A stretch of DNA of 64,000 bases from contig FWCC01000256.1 of NCBI GenBank assembly GCA_900169235.1, positions 124,001 through 188,000 of the forward strand. Reading direction: 5' to 3'. Below are positions 1 through 13,570 of the stretch, in pieces; positions within the stretch are counted from its first letter, which is position 1, and each line of letters opens with the position of its first letter. A program made the translations under genes and the position numbers. Origin of the DNA: Zarea fungicola. Its lineage: Eukaryota; Ascomycota; Sordariomycetes; Hypocreales; Cordycipitaceae. The notes under the pieces are model-generated. The model was not told where the DNA came from, did no database searches, and saw nothing but the letters and a program-made list of their open reading frames with translations.

Positions 1-1
1 G

Positions 2-392
2 AACCCCTCTACCAAGTTCGGCGAGGCTCTCCGTCAACAGGTCGAGGACCGTCTGGAATTTTACGCCTCCGGCAAACGTCCTGCCAAGAACGCCGATGTA
101 ATGGTAAGCTTTGCCCCGTATTATTCAAATGCGTATATGACAATGTACACTAACACGCTATTTTCAGAAATCCGCCATGGCCAGCCTTGGCGATGCTGAT
201 GAGGATGAGGAGATGGCTGATGTCGGTGTCACTCCTAAGAAGGATAAGAAGGACAAGAAGGACAAGAAGGACAAGGACAAGAAAGAGAAAAAGGATAAGA
301 AGCGCAAGGCCGACGAGGACGCCGGCAAGGAGGACGACGGCGAGAAGAAGAAGAAGAAGAAGAAGAGAAAGTCCGAGGCTGCCGACGAGTAG
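2..392 (+). CDS. NOP56: Nop56, C-terminal part (gene enters from the left edge)
   Basis: This is the 3' end of the box C/D snoRNP core protein Nop56 (Sik1), which directs rRNA 2'-O-methylation in the nucleolus. The visible exons are 2-103 and 168-392, split by a 64 nt intron (donor GTAAGC, acceptor TTTTCAG). The first exon encodes the end of the Nop domain, including [20 protein letters not shown], which I recognise as Nop56 rather than Nop58. The second exon encodes an acidic patch and then a long KKD/KKE-type lysine tail ending SEAADE. Such charged low-complexity tails are usual for fungal Nop56. The 5' part, with most of the Nop domain, is outside the window. Confidence 0.85.
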
Positions 393-1232
393 GACTCGAA
401 CCTAGAACGGAATGAGCATTCTGTTTTCGGTGTGGGGTCCCTTGCGATTCCACACTGATGGCGCATGATTGTATATGACGTCTGACGAGGGTAGGGGAGG
501 GCCTGATGTACAACTTTTTGGGCTAGTACGGCGCTTACTACGCGCAAGCACACCTCTTTTTGTCACTGTCAAGGACTCGATACGCTTCACTAGATGGTTT
601 GCTTGCGTTGTTTGGTTGGGAGTTTTTCTGGATTTTTTTCCCTCTTTTTTTTTGTCTTTTTGCGCAGGCACTTTGGCGTTGAGGGCATACTTGGCTTCGT
701 TTTGTATCTAGTTCTACTTTTTCTCTCAAAATTTCTTGTCGTTGGCTATGTACGAACCAGATCTGGTTTTAACTCCAGAAAACTAAACTATTGCAATATT
801 ACTACTTGAGCAGGAAATCATAATTGAACAACAAGGCTAATGTGCTTTGATGAAGAATGCTGCTAGTTGGCAGGTCTGTCTAAACGTGACTAGGCTACTC
901 GTTACGCGAGCAGGTTTGGCCGGTTATAATTTCAAAATTTTGGCGGAGCTCAGCCTGGGCTATTGCCGTGGCTGACGAACATTGGACGGTACGACCAGAT
1001 AATTGCTACGAGACAACGAGTCGCAGTGGCGCGACTAATTTTAATGGTATCATCAAATTTTTTTGTTTTGGTTCGTCTTAAATAAACATTTCATTACCCT
1101 AAGCCAGATGCACTGTATGCTACATCAACGCCATTTTTGCTCTGGTCGTCCCAAGCGCCCGAAAAAGAAAGACAGGTCGCCCCAAAGTCATTCCATAAAT
1201 CTGAATCAACATTTATATGGCAAAAGAGTAAT
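393..1232. other. Convergent intergenic region, no gene seen
   Basis: Downstream DNA of Nop56 and of the ubiquitin fusion gene. It has T-rich tracts around 635-720 that fit 3' untranslated sequence. I found no splice-supported reading frame. Confidence 0.6.
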
Positions 1233-2599
<1,367 letters not shown>

Positions 2600-3293
2600 A
2601 TGGTCAAGAAGAGAAAGAACAAGTACGAATTTATCCCGCCTTCCCAATGATATCTGCAATTCGAGTATTCTGGACGACTCTGGGCTCGTTGGAAATGAAG
2701 CCCATTCACTTGTCAAGCTCATTTACTAACACTCTTCCAGCGGCCGCAACAAGAAGGGCCGCGGCCACGTCAACCCCATCCGCTGCAGTAACTGCGCACG
2801 ATGCACCCCCAAGGATAAGGCCATCAAGCGCTTCACCATCCGCAACATGGTTGAGTCTGCTGCTATTCGTACGTCTTTATACTTAGTGCCACCTGGCATT
2901 ACTTCCTTCTGGATTCTAGTTGCTAACGTGTGATTTAGGTGACATCTCCGATGCCTCGGTCTTCTCCGAGTACACCGTGCCCAAGATGTACCTTAAGCTG
3001 CAGTACTGCGTCTCTTGCGCCATTCACGGCAAGATCGTCCGGTACGTTGTCTTCTCCGGGAGTGTGACAACTGCGCCCAGCCTCAACCAGGCGGGCGTAT
3101 GTGCTTCAGATGAACCTTGGCGCATTTGAAAAACGCTCCTCTGAGTATTTCCCTGTATAAAAGAACTTTAATAACTAACATTGATACCCGCAGTGTCCGA
3201 TCCCGCGTCGGCCGCCGCAACCGTGCCCCTCCCCCCCGTGTTCGCTTCAACCGGGACGCCAAGAAGGTCACTCCTGCTGCCCCCAAGGCTTAA
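2600..3293 (+). CDS. RPS26: 40S ribosomal protein eS26
   Basis: Small-subunit protein near the mRNA exit channel. Four exons: 2600-2622, 2741-2868, 2939-3041 and 3194-3293. All introns have GTACG-type donors. The spliced protein begins [20 protein letters not shown]. It carries the zinc-binding cysteines in CSNCARC and YCVSCAIH, then a basic C terminus ([10 protein letters not shown]...APKA). About 117 residues, normal for the family. The first intron follows codon 7, typical of fungal ribosomal protein genes. Confidence 0.95.
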
Positions 3294-3718
3294 GCCGGGA
3301 TAAATGAGAAAAAATGAAACGAACTTTTTTTTTGATGTGATCTCTTTGGCTGGTATTAGGAGTCCTGGGCTGTGTTTATACGTCTGCATATGATACAAAA
3401 GTTACGGATTAGTGAACTAGGATTGTGATGCTTTTTAGAATAAGTATTCACGTTCAAATATCCAGATCTTTCAGGCATTGATGACCATTGCATTGAATTC
3501 TCGAGAAATTGTAATTGTGACTTGTATTAGTTCTCCTATCTCATATCGGCATCGGGACACTGCACGCAGAGGACCGGACAAACGCGCCATGGCAAACACG
3601 CGGAAACGAAATGGAAAGGTGTCTAGGAAGAAACGATACAAATTTGGTGCAGTATAAGCTGGGGCTCGCCCACTCCTGGAAGGCTGCTGCGCCTCTCAAG
3701 CCACTTAGCTTTCTCATG
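3294..3718. other. Convergent intergenic region, no gene seen
   Basis: 3' flanks of the eS26 gene and of the secreted Ser/Thr-rich protein gene. AT-rich; nothing further recognised. Confidence 0.6.
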
Positions 3719-6358
3719 TCAAGTAGCAATACCCTGGACGAGATGCACATCTGCACGCGAGCACTCAAACGGATCAAAACAGACTCCCCGGCCACAGCAG
3801 CTTCCTACCAGGCACAAGTAGCCAGTGCCACCCAATGTATTGCAATCAGAGTCCACCTCACACTGGCTGACAAAGTTGTTGCACTGGCGATACTTGAAGG
3901 CAACAGAGGCACCGCCTGCCGTCTTACCGCAAACACAGCTCGTCCCAGGAACAAGAGCTGACTGAGGATAGCCGCACGCACCCGTCTGTGGGCTAGTGAG
4001 CGACGTACCGCCATTGGGACAGCAGGCAATCTTGGCCGGATCCTGAATTCTGGCTGGGATTGGGACGTCGACTATCGGCGTGTTGTTGAACGTGGCCAGA
4101 GATAAGAGCGTGCTGCTCCCCGCACGCAGACTCAGCGTGGCCGGCGACGCAGAGCTGTTCAGGCTCGTGCAGGCATCCTCTGCAAAGCTGCGGTACTTGT
4201 TGTACGTGGACAGATACTGCTTCAGGTTGCTGCCACGGCCTGGATTGTGGCCCCGCGTGCTGGACAGCGCGCTCTTGAGCACCTCCCACAGCTGCAGGTA
4301 CATGACAACAATGTTGTCCGCCTCGGTGCGCGGCGCGGCACTGCCCACGAGCTGGCGATACAGCTCCTGCCTGATCGACTCGGCACTGAAGAGATCTTGG
4401 GCAGCACCATCCAGCAGCGCGACGACGCTCGATATATCCGCGCAGCCGCCATTGAAGGGGTCGTACAGCAGAAACTCAATCGCGTTTCTCTGCAGCGACG
4501 AGATGCACTTTTGAACAGTGGCGCTGGCGCCCGCCCACGGACAGTTGAATACCCATGTTCCATTCCTGTCGTCGGTACCCACGGAGAAGCACTGGTCGTA
4601 GTCGACGCGCACGTCGGGGTACTGGCGCACCGCACGCTTGACCGGCTCGTTGCACTGGTCGCTTAGGAATAGTGTCTGCACGAAACTCTGGTCCACCGTA
4701 GCGGCCCCGGCTGCAAGAATCTTCGTCTTGACCCCCAGCGCACACGGCTCGCGCGACATCTTGGCCAGCTGCGAGTACATGTTGTCGACAAGATAGGATA
4801 CGGTCAGGTTACAGCCACTACCTGCCGAAAAGTGGATGCCCACTGCGTCGATGCGCAGTGAATTGTTGTTTGCGTCAAAAATTGACACGGCCGTCGCGCT
4901 CGAGACGTCAATGTGATGGAGGCCTTTGGCGGTGTCCTGGAGCGAAATGTAGAGCGGCACCACGCTGTCGCTGTCAAAGTTGATGGAGCTGATATAAGGG
5001 GAAGCAAGAGAGATGTTCTTCTGGCGGATTTCTTCATTTTGTAGCGTTGCTACGTTTGGGATGCCGTCCTTGGCTTCCGGCAGATGATGGCAGGCTTGCC
5101 CAGAGGGAGACGGCCCGCGGAGGATGCCAGTGAAGTTGGCTGCAAACACCGGTGTGGGTGTGACTACTACGGATGATTTTGTCGTTGTGTGGCTCAGCGT
5201 GGTATTTGTTGCATCACTGGTTGATGAAATGCTACTCGTTGTTGATGATGTTGGCGGCCTGGGGGCGATTGTTATGGTAACATTGATTGACGTTGACGAT
5301 GCCGTGGGTGTCAGTACTGTCGTATTGACGGGAACTGTCGTAAAAATTTGGCTGGTAGTAGTGTTTCCTGGAAACGTAGTAGCTGTCACGTTTCCAGTTC
5401 GGGATGAGGCTGTTGGTATTGGGAGAATTATGGTAGTACTATTATGTAGTGCCGAAGATGTCGTCGGTGTCAACAGAGTAGTGTTGCTAGGGAATGTGGT
5501 GACTGATCCATTCCTGGCCGTAGCAGATTTAGATGGTGTTGGGACGAATGTGACGCTACCATTGTTTGGAACTGAGGATGAGGTCGGTGTCAGTAGAGTG
5601 GTGTTCACTGGAGCTGCGGATGAAGTCACAAGTGCTGTGCTTGTTGTGGTATTCCCCGGAAAATTAGTGACTGTTACATTTCCTGTCGTAGAGGTGGGCG
5701 GCACTGGAATGGTTACGGTGGTGCTATTATTCGCAGCTGGAGACGATGTAGGTGTTGAAAGAGTCGTGTTGGAAGAGGTCCAAGGAGGACCGGGCCGTGT
5801 TGTTTCAGTCGGCAAGTCATCCATCGTTGTAGTTAAAGTCGTATTCTGTGGAACTGTAGTGACGAGAGATCTATACATATTATCATGTTAGTCTTACCCG
5901 TCTATTGAAACGGTTACGGATAGTGTAACTTGCGTGCTAGTAACTGTCCAGTTTACGCTGCCCGTACTTGGGAGCACAGTTACAGTTGAAGTCGTAGTCG
6001 AATGATGACACGGCTCAAGAACACATGAGCACTGTTGAAAATGTTTTTTTTTCGTTAAAAAGTTACTTGATTACTTCCAGGCAAAGTATTTCGTGAAACT
6101 TGTTTCCCATGCGTCCCCCCTGATGTTTTCTTCGGCACTTACGTAGAAAGACAGCCTACTCCCATCAATTGTTGCGTACTCAACCGGCGTGGTAATAGAG
6201 GCGTAGCACTCCGGATCCAGAAGCCTGGTGCAAAAGTTCGCACCGTGATCCTTGAGCGACTTGTACAGATCATCTTTCTTGCACTCTTCATACTCAGGAG
6301 CCGGCGGCAAAGTTGACACCGAAATGACTGCGAGGAAGAGGAACAAGTACTGCCACAT
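3719..6358 (-). CDS. Secreted, Ser/Thr-rich repeat protein with cysteine-rich C terminus
   Basis: I rebuilt this as three exons (6358-6143, 6031-5934, 5870-3719) encoding 821 residues; the function is unknown. Exon 1 starts with a signal peptide (MWQYLFLFLAVISVSTLPPA) and has several cysteines. Exon 2 continues CSCVLEPCHHSTTTSTV. Residues from about 105 to 340 are a mucin-like tract of imperfect repeats (NTT, FPGNTTT, NTTLLTPT) with many N-glycosylation sites. A folded domain of roughly 400 residues follows, then a short cysteine-rich end (CEVDSDCNTLGG..CLVGSCCGRGVC). No GPI signal is visible. Intron 1 is normal (GTAAGT..CAACAG, 111 nt). Intron 2 is best read as a 63 nt GC-AG intron (GCAAGT..TATAG). 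It could be a cell-surface or adhesive protein. A TATA-like TATATAAA lies on the minus strand near 6435-6440. Confidence 0.7.
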
Positions 6359-6984
6359 GGTTGCTGTATAATGGGAAGTTGTTTTCCTTTCCAGCTATTC
6401 ATCGTCATTGTCGAATTGAATGGAGCTCCTCGTTTTATATACACTAGTTTGTCAAAGTCCAACATCAATTGACAAAGACTTCGTTTGCCCTCGGCAAAAC
6501 GGCTTCTCAAGGGAAAACATTAGCTTAGCACTCACACGATTCAAGTCGCACAACCGAGACTCGAATTGCCTTCCGAGCTGAAGAAGACTAAAAACGGAAT
6601 GTAGAGCCGCGATATAGGTCTGTGTACACCTTACGTCTGCCTCTTTCAGAAACAGTAGCTCAGAAAGCCAGACGCGTCTTGTCCTACCCGTCCCTCAAGG
6701 AGCAATTTCACTGCAAACCTGCATCGGTTGAAAAAAAAAAAGCCCCCATAATAGTATAAAATTAAGCAAAAGAGGATTGAAGTAAACACCCCCGTAAAAG
6801 TATCTCCCGCGAAATAATCATGGTTTGTTTCCAAATCACCAAATGTATGTATCCCAGCTATGCCAAAACGGGAACAAGATTTTACCCTCCAGTACTAGTT
6901 CATTAGAAATTGATAACAAGTCATAAACATCAACATGAGTGCAAAACCAATTAAGCGATGCCAAAGAAAAGCCAATTATGTCCG
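6359..6984. other. Intergenic region, no gene seen
   Basis: Lies between the SMC4 stop codon and the start of the secreted repeat protein, both on the minus strand. It holds the latter's promoter, including the TATA-like element near 6437, and an 11-base A run near 6730. No supported gene. Confidence 0.55.
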
Positions 6985-9900
6985 TCATCTCAGTGCCAGT
7001 GTTGTTGTGTGGCCGCCGCCCATCGTAGGTCGCGGTTGTGGCTGAGGACGGGCAATAAAATCTTGATTTTCTATTGTCACACTCTTTGTCATGTGGTTAA
7101 CCTTGTACACGCCGACTAGGCGAGCAGCAAGCTCAAACATGTTGTTTCGGAGTGAAATGACAATAAACTGGGCATTTTTGGTGCGCTCCTTGATATAGTT
7201 TGCAACAATGGAAACCTGTGGAAGAGGTTAGCCGCAAACTCGCGATTAAGACAGTAATAATAGGCGAACACCTATCAATATCAACGTCGGAGGCGCAATA
7301 CGGGAAGACTTACGTTTCGGAAATCCAACGCAGCATCAATCTCGTCCATGACATAGAGCGGCGTAGGCTTGTAGTGGTGGAGAGCAAATACCAGGGCGAG
7401 ACTGCTCAACGTCTTTTCACCACCGGAAAGGTTGCCGATGTTTTTCCAGCTCTTCTTGGGGGGCATGACACTGAACAGGATACCTTCACTGAAGGGATCC
7501 AAGCTATCGACAAGCTCAAGTTCGGCATTGCCACCCATGGTAATCATTTGGTACATTTCTTTGAGTCGGAGGGAGATGGCGCTGAATCCAGTCATGAAAC
7601 CTTCAAGTCGCATGCGGCGCAGGTCGTCGCATCGCTTCTTCGCAGCGTCACGCTGATCAAGCGCCGATTGAAGGTCCGAAGATCTCAACGCGTGTTCCTC
7701 AACGCGGCGACGGTACTCGGCAAGAACACCGAGGTCCACGGCGACGTTTTGGGTCTTTTCCTCCAGAGCTGCAATCTCGCCCTTGAGCGTTTCCTTGCTC
7801 ATTTCCGCAAGTTCATCTGGTGTATATTGAGGCAGCTCCTGCGGTTGGTTTTGAGAGCTTGTACGAGCCTGTGTCTGGGGCTCTGCGTCGCCCATACTTA
7901 CGTCGGCTTGTCCGGCGTCAGCAGATTCGCTCATCTCGACATCCTCAGACTCGAGCTTGGACTTTTCAACTTCATCTCCAGACTCTTGCTTTGACTTGTC
8001 CATGCCATTGTCAGGTGCAATCGATGCTCGTTTTGAGGCGGACTTGCCGATAAGATCATTGATGTCTTGAAGAACAAGTTTAGAGAGCTTGTCGTCCCAG
8101 TAACGATGGCGCTTCTGGTTCTCGACAAGCGTCTTCTGGTTCTCCTCGAGCTTGTTGCGCATCTCAATCTCAATGGCACGGGTTTCGTTCAGCTCTGATG
8201 TCTTGACATCCAGCTCCTCCTTCAGCTCCTGGACCTTGGATTTTCTAGTGGAGAGGGCAGCTTTAGCCTCATCGACACTTTGTCGCAGTTCGTCAGCCTT
8301 TGTGCCTTGATTGTCAATGTCATTGTCAAGAATTTCAAGTTCAGCCAAGGCTGCATCTCGTTCCTTTGTCGCCTTTGCCTTGTCCTTTTCCAGCTTAACC
8401 TTTTGCTTCTCTGCCTTGGCTTTGCGGACCTCGGCAAAGGAGAATTCCTCGTTATGGGATGCAATCTGATCCTTCAATCCATCCACTAGTGCACGTTGCA
8501 TCCGGAGCTTCTCACCGCCGACCTCCATAATTTTGTCTTGAAGTGCCTTGACCTCCTCCTCAAGGCTAGAAGTTTCACCACGAAGCTTCTCAATCCCTGC
8601 GTTGAGTGACACAATCTCCTTCTTCAATTCTTTTATTCTTGAGGCATCGGAGGCAGAGGGCTGATGCTCCTGGCTAACTGACTTAATGCGACGTTGAAGA
8701 TCAGCAATATTGCGCGTAGCACTCTCAACTTCAAGGCCGATTTTCTGGATTTTGGTCTCGAGGGCAGGAATCTCGCTGTTTATTTCCTTCATGCGAGTTT
8801 CGCATTCTCTCTGATAATCCTGGAACTCTTGGAACTTGTTTTCCCAGGCGTCTCGGTCTTGTTCGAGTTTGGCTACCTGCTCCTTTGTGATATCGCTGCT
8901 GAGCTTCGACGACATGAGCCCTTTCTTAACAGTTGTGCCACCGCCAGACATAGTACCCGATTTATCAATAAGTTCGCCGGCAAGGGTGACTACTCGCCAG
9001 CGCTTGGCACCGTACGCGATGCGGTTGGCCTGGGCGAGGTCGACTGCCACGAGAGTATCTTGCATGGCGTGATAGAAGGCAGGGCGGAAGCGGTCATGCT
9101 GCGGCTTGACCAGGTCGAAGAGGCGAGGTGCATTTTCTGGAGTTTGAATCTGAGCGAGGTTACGTTCTTTTAGCTTGTCGAGGCAGATAAAGTTACCTCT
9201 GCCGAGGTTGTTTTTGCGGAGATATTCAATGCACTGTTGACCAGAATCGACAGATTCGGTGACAAAGTTGTCCAGTGAACCACACGCAGTAGAGACAGCA
9301 ACATCATACTTGTCGTCGATCGTGCCGAGATTACCAAGCCGGCCATGGAATCCTTCGATACGTCCGGATTCTCGCATGCGCATGAGTGCGGTGAGTACGT
9401 TGCCTCGTGTTTGAGTACTAGCGAGGCTAGAACGCGCTTCATCGGCTTTTTGTCGACTGCTAGAGATTTTGGACCGCATTTTGGGCTCCTGTTCTGCAAG
9501 GATGTCAAGCTCTGACCGCATCTTTTCGGCTTCCTTGGCAAGTTTTAACTTTTCTGCTTCAGAGGCCTTTAGCTCCTTGAGCTTTTCAGCTTTGGCAGTC
9601 TCGGCTGCCTGGATCTTGGTCTCTAGTTCCTTGAGGGCAACAGCCCCAGAATTTTCCTTGTCCAGGAGAATAGTCAGCTCACTCTCGGCTACCGCGATGG
9701 CCGACTGCTTCTCATTGATCTTTTCCAACCAAGGCTCCAGAGTCCTTTGCTTTACAGCAATCTGGTCGGAAAACTGTTGAGTCTTGCCCTGAAGACTCTC
9801 ACGGATCTTGGATAACTGTGCCTCTTCAGCCTTAATTTGACCCTCCAGGTCTGCCACATCATTGGTGCTATTCTCCATAACTCTGGAACTTTCTTTGATG

Positions 9901-11709
9901 GTTTCGTCAGCAGTTCCAGAATCCTTTTCAGCGTTGGCAATGGTTCTCTCGAGCTTTTTACGCTTATCGTCAAGGAACTTCTTCTTCTCGTCGAATTTGA
10001 CGCGTTCTTGGTCGAATTGTGACAGCTCCTTTATTAGAGCCTGAGTTTCCTTATCCTGCGCATCTACCTCCTTGGTGCCCTGCTTGTATTGCTTTTGAAG
10101 GTGTTTGATGAGCTGCTCGCCACCCTGGTGCTTCTCCAGCTCCTCGGCAAGTTGGGCCTGCATTTGGGTAATTGCTTCTTGGGTAACGGTAATATTTTCG
10201 TTGCACTCGTGCAAAAAGAGCTGATATAGAGCAGATTGTTTGATTGTGAGCTCATTCTCATCGCGAATGAAGGCGAGGGCGATCTCCTTTTTGCCCTCTA
10301 AACTGCTCTTCTCCTTCTCGACGTGTTGGACACGGCTGCTCTTCTCGACGCAGATATCATTTAGTGACTCCACCTCGGTCGCTGATTCCTCGATGGGTGT
10401 TTTGTATTTAGAGGTGCCAATGATGTCTTCAAGATATTCAAGTAGGCCGTCTTCATGCTCGTTTGCTGCCTTGGGTTTCATCTGAGCGATGGATTCGACC
10501 TCACCCTGGAGAATCAGGAAACGCTTGTGGTCCAAGTCAACACCCTTGTCCTTCAGCAACGTGGTTACGGTAGTGAAATCTGATGTTTTGCCATTTATGT
10601 AGTACTTGCTGGAGTTATTTTTAAAGGCCTTGCGAGAGATGATCAACTCGGAGTCGGGTATGTCAACGTGACCGCCGCCGGGCTATGATGCATTAGCCAA
10701 CTGTATTGGCATCAAATAGCTGCAATAAACAAACCTGGTCCATGACTTCCTGGAAGTGAACAGCAACCTCGCAGTGATCGAGGTCGGGGTACCGCGCAGA
10801 ATTATGGATAAGAGCAGAAATCTTCCCTTGTCGCATCTTGCTAGCACGGAAACCAAAGACAAAGAGCAGCGAATCAATGACGTTCGACTTGCCAGACCCG
10901 TTGGGGCCAACGACGGAGGAGAAAGTAGCATGGAAAGGACCGACTTCCTGTCTTCCGGCATAGCTTTTGAAGTTTGTCAGAATTAGATAGGTAATAACGA
11001 TTCGGGACTTTGGGATTTCTTCGACAAGTGGGATAGCCATAGTGCGTTGCTTGACTACGATGTCGAGAGGCTTGTCAAGGAAGGTATCCATGGACCTCAT
11101 CGCCTTGACGGTCTGTGTCAGATCAGGCATGCGAGTATTCATGTTGGTGATATCTCCAAGGGGAGAGACATTGGAAGCGGCAGCATTGGAGGATCTCCCC
11201 TTGTTGCTGGGCGTCTGTGGTACAAGCCGAGGTGCCTCGTGGACAGAAGTGCGAGGCGTAGCACTTTGGCGGGACAGCTTTGGCGACTCTGACGGTGCAG
11301 GTTCGGTCTTGACTGGGTCGCGGGCCTCTTTCATGGCAACATTCTCGTTGTGCTTGGCCTCGGCTTCGGCCTCGAGTTGAAGTTGCGTCTCGGGTTCAGG
11401 CTCTGGAGTTTGTTCCAGCTCTGGCTCTGGCTCTGGCACCGGTTTTGATTTTTGCACGGGAGCGGACGCCTTGCGCGTTGTCCGCGTAGCTCTGGGTTTG
11501 GCGGTGGTGGTGGGGGCAGGGGTCATGGATACCCGGCCGCTTCGTGTTCTGCGTTGGGGTAATTGGGATATCTCTTGGTCCAGCTCATCGGGCTCGTCAT
11601 CTTGTGTTTTGTTGAGGCCAGAGATGGTAGAAAGTTCGTCGTCAGAGTCGATGACGGCCTTGCGACGGGTGGCAACGCGTCTGGACGACCGTGTTGGCGC
11701 GGCCGACAT
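6985..11709 (-). CDS. SMC4: Condensin subunit SMC4
   Basis: ATPase of the condensin complex, which with SMC2 compacts mitotic chromosomes. Three exons (11709-10735, 10682-7314, 7215-6985) with introns of 52 and 98 nt give 1,524 residues, normal for fungi. After a disordered Pro/Glu-rich N terminus comes the Walker A motif GPNGSGKSN near residue 268. Then come a coiled coil, the hinge (about residues 740-900, including GRLGNLGTIDDKYDVA), a second coiled coil with an acidic insert, the signature LSGGEKTLSS near 1410, and Walker B LYVMDEIDAALD. The last exon supplies the end of the head domain (FRNVSIVANYIKERTKNAQF). The insertion QPGGGHVDIPDSELIISR after Walker A marks it as SMC4 rather than SMC2. 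The start was set at the ATG opening MSAAPTRSSRRVATRRK, because upstream in-frame sequence is promoter-like. Confidence 0.93.
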
Positions 11710-12518
11710 GGTGGACTGGCTTGTCGCAGGATGAGCGTGCGAATCAATTCGGCTCGAAGTTGATGTGTGAAAACGAATAGAAGGGAGCGAGAACGGCGCG
11801 AGATTTCTATCTGGAGCCGCCGTTTGCCAATGGCAATATGTCGAGGTTAGTGATGGAATCTTGTGGTGGGCAGTGATCACCCCGCGCGCGTTGTGTGCCT
11901 GAAGCAGATTAAAGTGGTCTTTGTTTGGAATTGCCCAAAATGGGCGTTTGTAAACAATGCCCACGGCGCGCCAATAAGAGCCAGTAAGAGCCTTGACTCT
12001 ACCAGTAAGGTGGGCCCGGTACTTTGGCTGCGGTCTAAATCTACATACTTATTCATCTGCAGTGTATTGATTGTTAAGTTGCTGATTTATGTTGCTGAAA
12101 ATTGACGCAAAACACGTTACATGCAGAATTCTTTGCCGTCTATTGTTAAAACGACGAAGATACTGGATGACCCTTCTTGTGGTTAATGAACTCTTATGCA
12201 TTCCGCCGTAGGAACTCTCATATCAGATAGTAGTAAACTCAGGCTGATGCATGTATCTGTTCCATTTTACATTTTAACGGCTGCGGAGATTGGAAACTTG
12301 CTTTTTGGCTGTGCCACATCACAAACATCATGGGCTTCTGTTGGGGGAGAGGGCCGTGCGAGGCTGAGTGCGCCGCACTGTTGCACAAGTTCGGTCGCTG
12401 TAGCTACACGTGATTCTCAACTGCTCAGATTCAACCTTCATTGTGCATGCGAGCCCTCTAAAGAAACCAACTTTTACTCTGGACACAATTCTGATAGCCG
12501 CTCCAACGTCCAATTATC
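11710..12518. promoter_or_regulatory. Divergent promoter, SMC4 and ELYS-domain gene
   Basis: About 0.8 kb between two divergent start codons. GC-rich near SMC4 (GCGCGCG at about 11883, GGCGCGCC at about 11976) and AT-rich in the middle. No gene-like reading frame is supported. Confidence 0.4.
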
Positions 12519-13570
12519 ATGTTGGACTATACACAGCCTCAGCAGGTTTTTCCTGCTACGCTTCATTCTCCATATGATCGCAAACTGCAGCAGGATATCG
12601 ACGGAAACCGAAAATCCTTGTCCGGCGTCCTGTTCATCGATCGAGTCTTGCGAGCCCTCGGTATAGCAAAAGGTGACCATTTCTTCCAAATAATTTTCTT
12701 ATTTGACTCTGGATGCTAACCTGGTTTCTGGCAGCCAAAGTATACCCTCCCAAGACAGAGAATGCGCTCAAGCAATTTCACCAGAGCGTTTGCGACGCCC
12801 CCATGTCCACCCACCACAAGCTATCGCTTTTCTACTACGTGCTGCTGGACTTTGACAGTGCCAATGGTCCCCCATACGCCTCACAGGAGTTTATTACCGC
12901 GTCAGGAATTCCTGAGAACTACCAGCTGTTCATGCAGGGCCTATGGTACATGGATCATCTAGAATTCCCCGTACGTCGTCACCTTGCTTGCACCACATCT
13001 TGCCAAACGACCAAGCTAACAACAGTCTTACTTTTATAGAGTGCGCTCGAGTACATTTCCCACCCCTCTCTTGGACCCGATTTCTCCGACGACATCATCA
13101 TTGCGCTTGTGCAGCAAGCCCCCACCGATGACTACACTCTCCCCCTGGCATACTACACCTCTGTCCGGCCGATCCTTAAGACTTCCGTCGCCGTCGAGCT
13201 TCTCTTTGAGGCCATATCGAAAACCAACGTCACCGAGGCACTTCTCTACTCGCGCACGTTCCCAGACCACGCGCGCGAGCAATTATTCCAGAGGCTCATT
13301 GCCTCGGTGCTTGATGGCAGCAAGGGCGACGAGGTGACGAGCCAAGCCAGCGAGCTCGTGTTCCTTCCATTTGACGCTTCTGAAGATGCCTGGTTCGAAG
13401 ATTATCTGTCAAATGGAGACGGCCGAACCCTCAAGCGGGCCAAGGATATGCTGCTAGTGCGCCGTATCGCGTCCGACAAGTTTGGGGAGCTCATCAAATA
13501 CAAGGCCAACAACCAATGGGCCGCCGTGTTGGAAGGGATTAAGAGCGGCGTGGAAGGCCAGCTGGAATGA
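12519..13570 (+). CDS. ELYS-domain protein (nuclear pore assembly factor family)
   Basis: Three exons (12519-12672, 12735-12970, 13040-13570) encode 306 residues, almost entirely an ELYS-type helical domain. In this family the domain links the Nup107/Y complex to pore assembly; the fission yeast relative is Ely5. Recognisable stretches are NRKSLSGVLFIDRVLRALGI near the N terminus, the join KAKVYPPKTE, HHKLSLFYYVLLD, and ALEYISHPSL followed by a helical C terminus. Introns of 62 and 69 nt have canonical ends. No signal peptide or membrane segment is visible. It lacks the WD-repeat and AT-hook parts of animal ELYS, as expected in fungi. Confidence 0.8.

Noticed and set aside
5124..5891. 255-codon frame on the + strand, valine-rich
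   Set aside because: Antisense shadow of the Thr/Ser repeat tract; its composition follows from the real minus-strand gene.
5871..5897. 27-nt intron as the true intron 2 of the secreted repeat gene
   Set aside because: Donor and branch site would nearly touch; the overlapping 63-nt GC-AG intron explains the frame better.
7200..7994. 264-codon + strand frame inside SMC4
   Set aside because: Antisense to well-conserved SMC4 coding sequence, including Walker B and signature regions.
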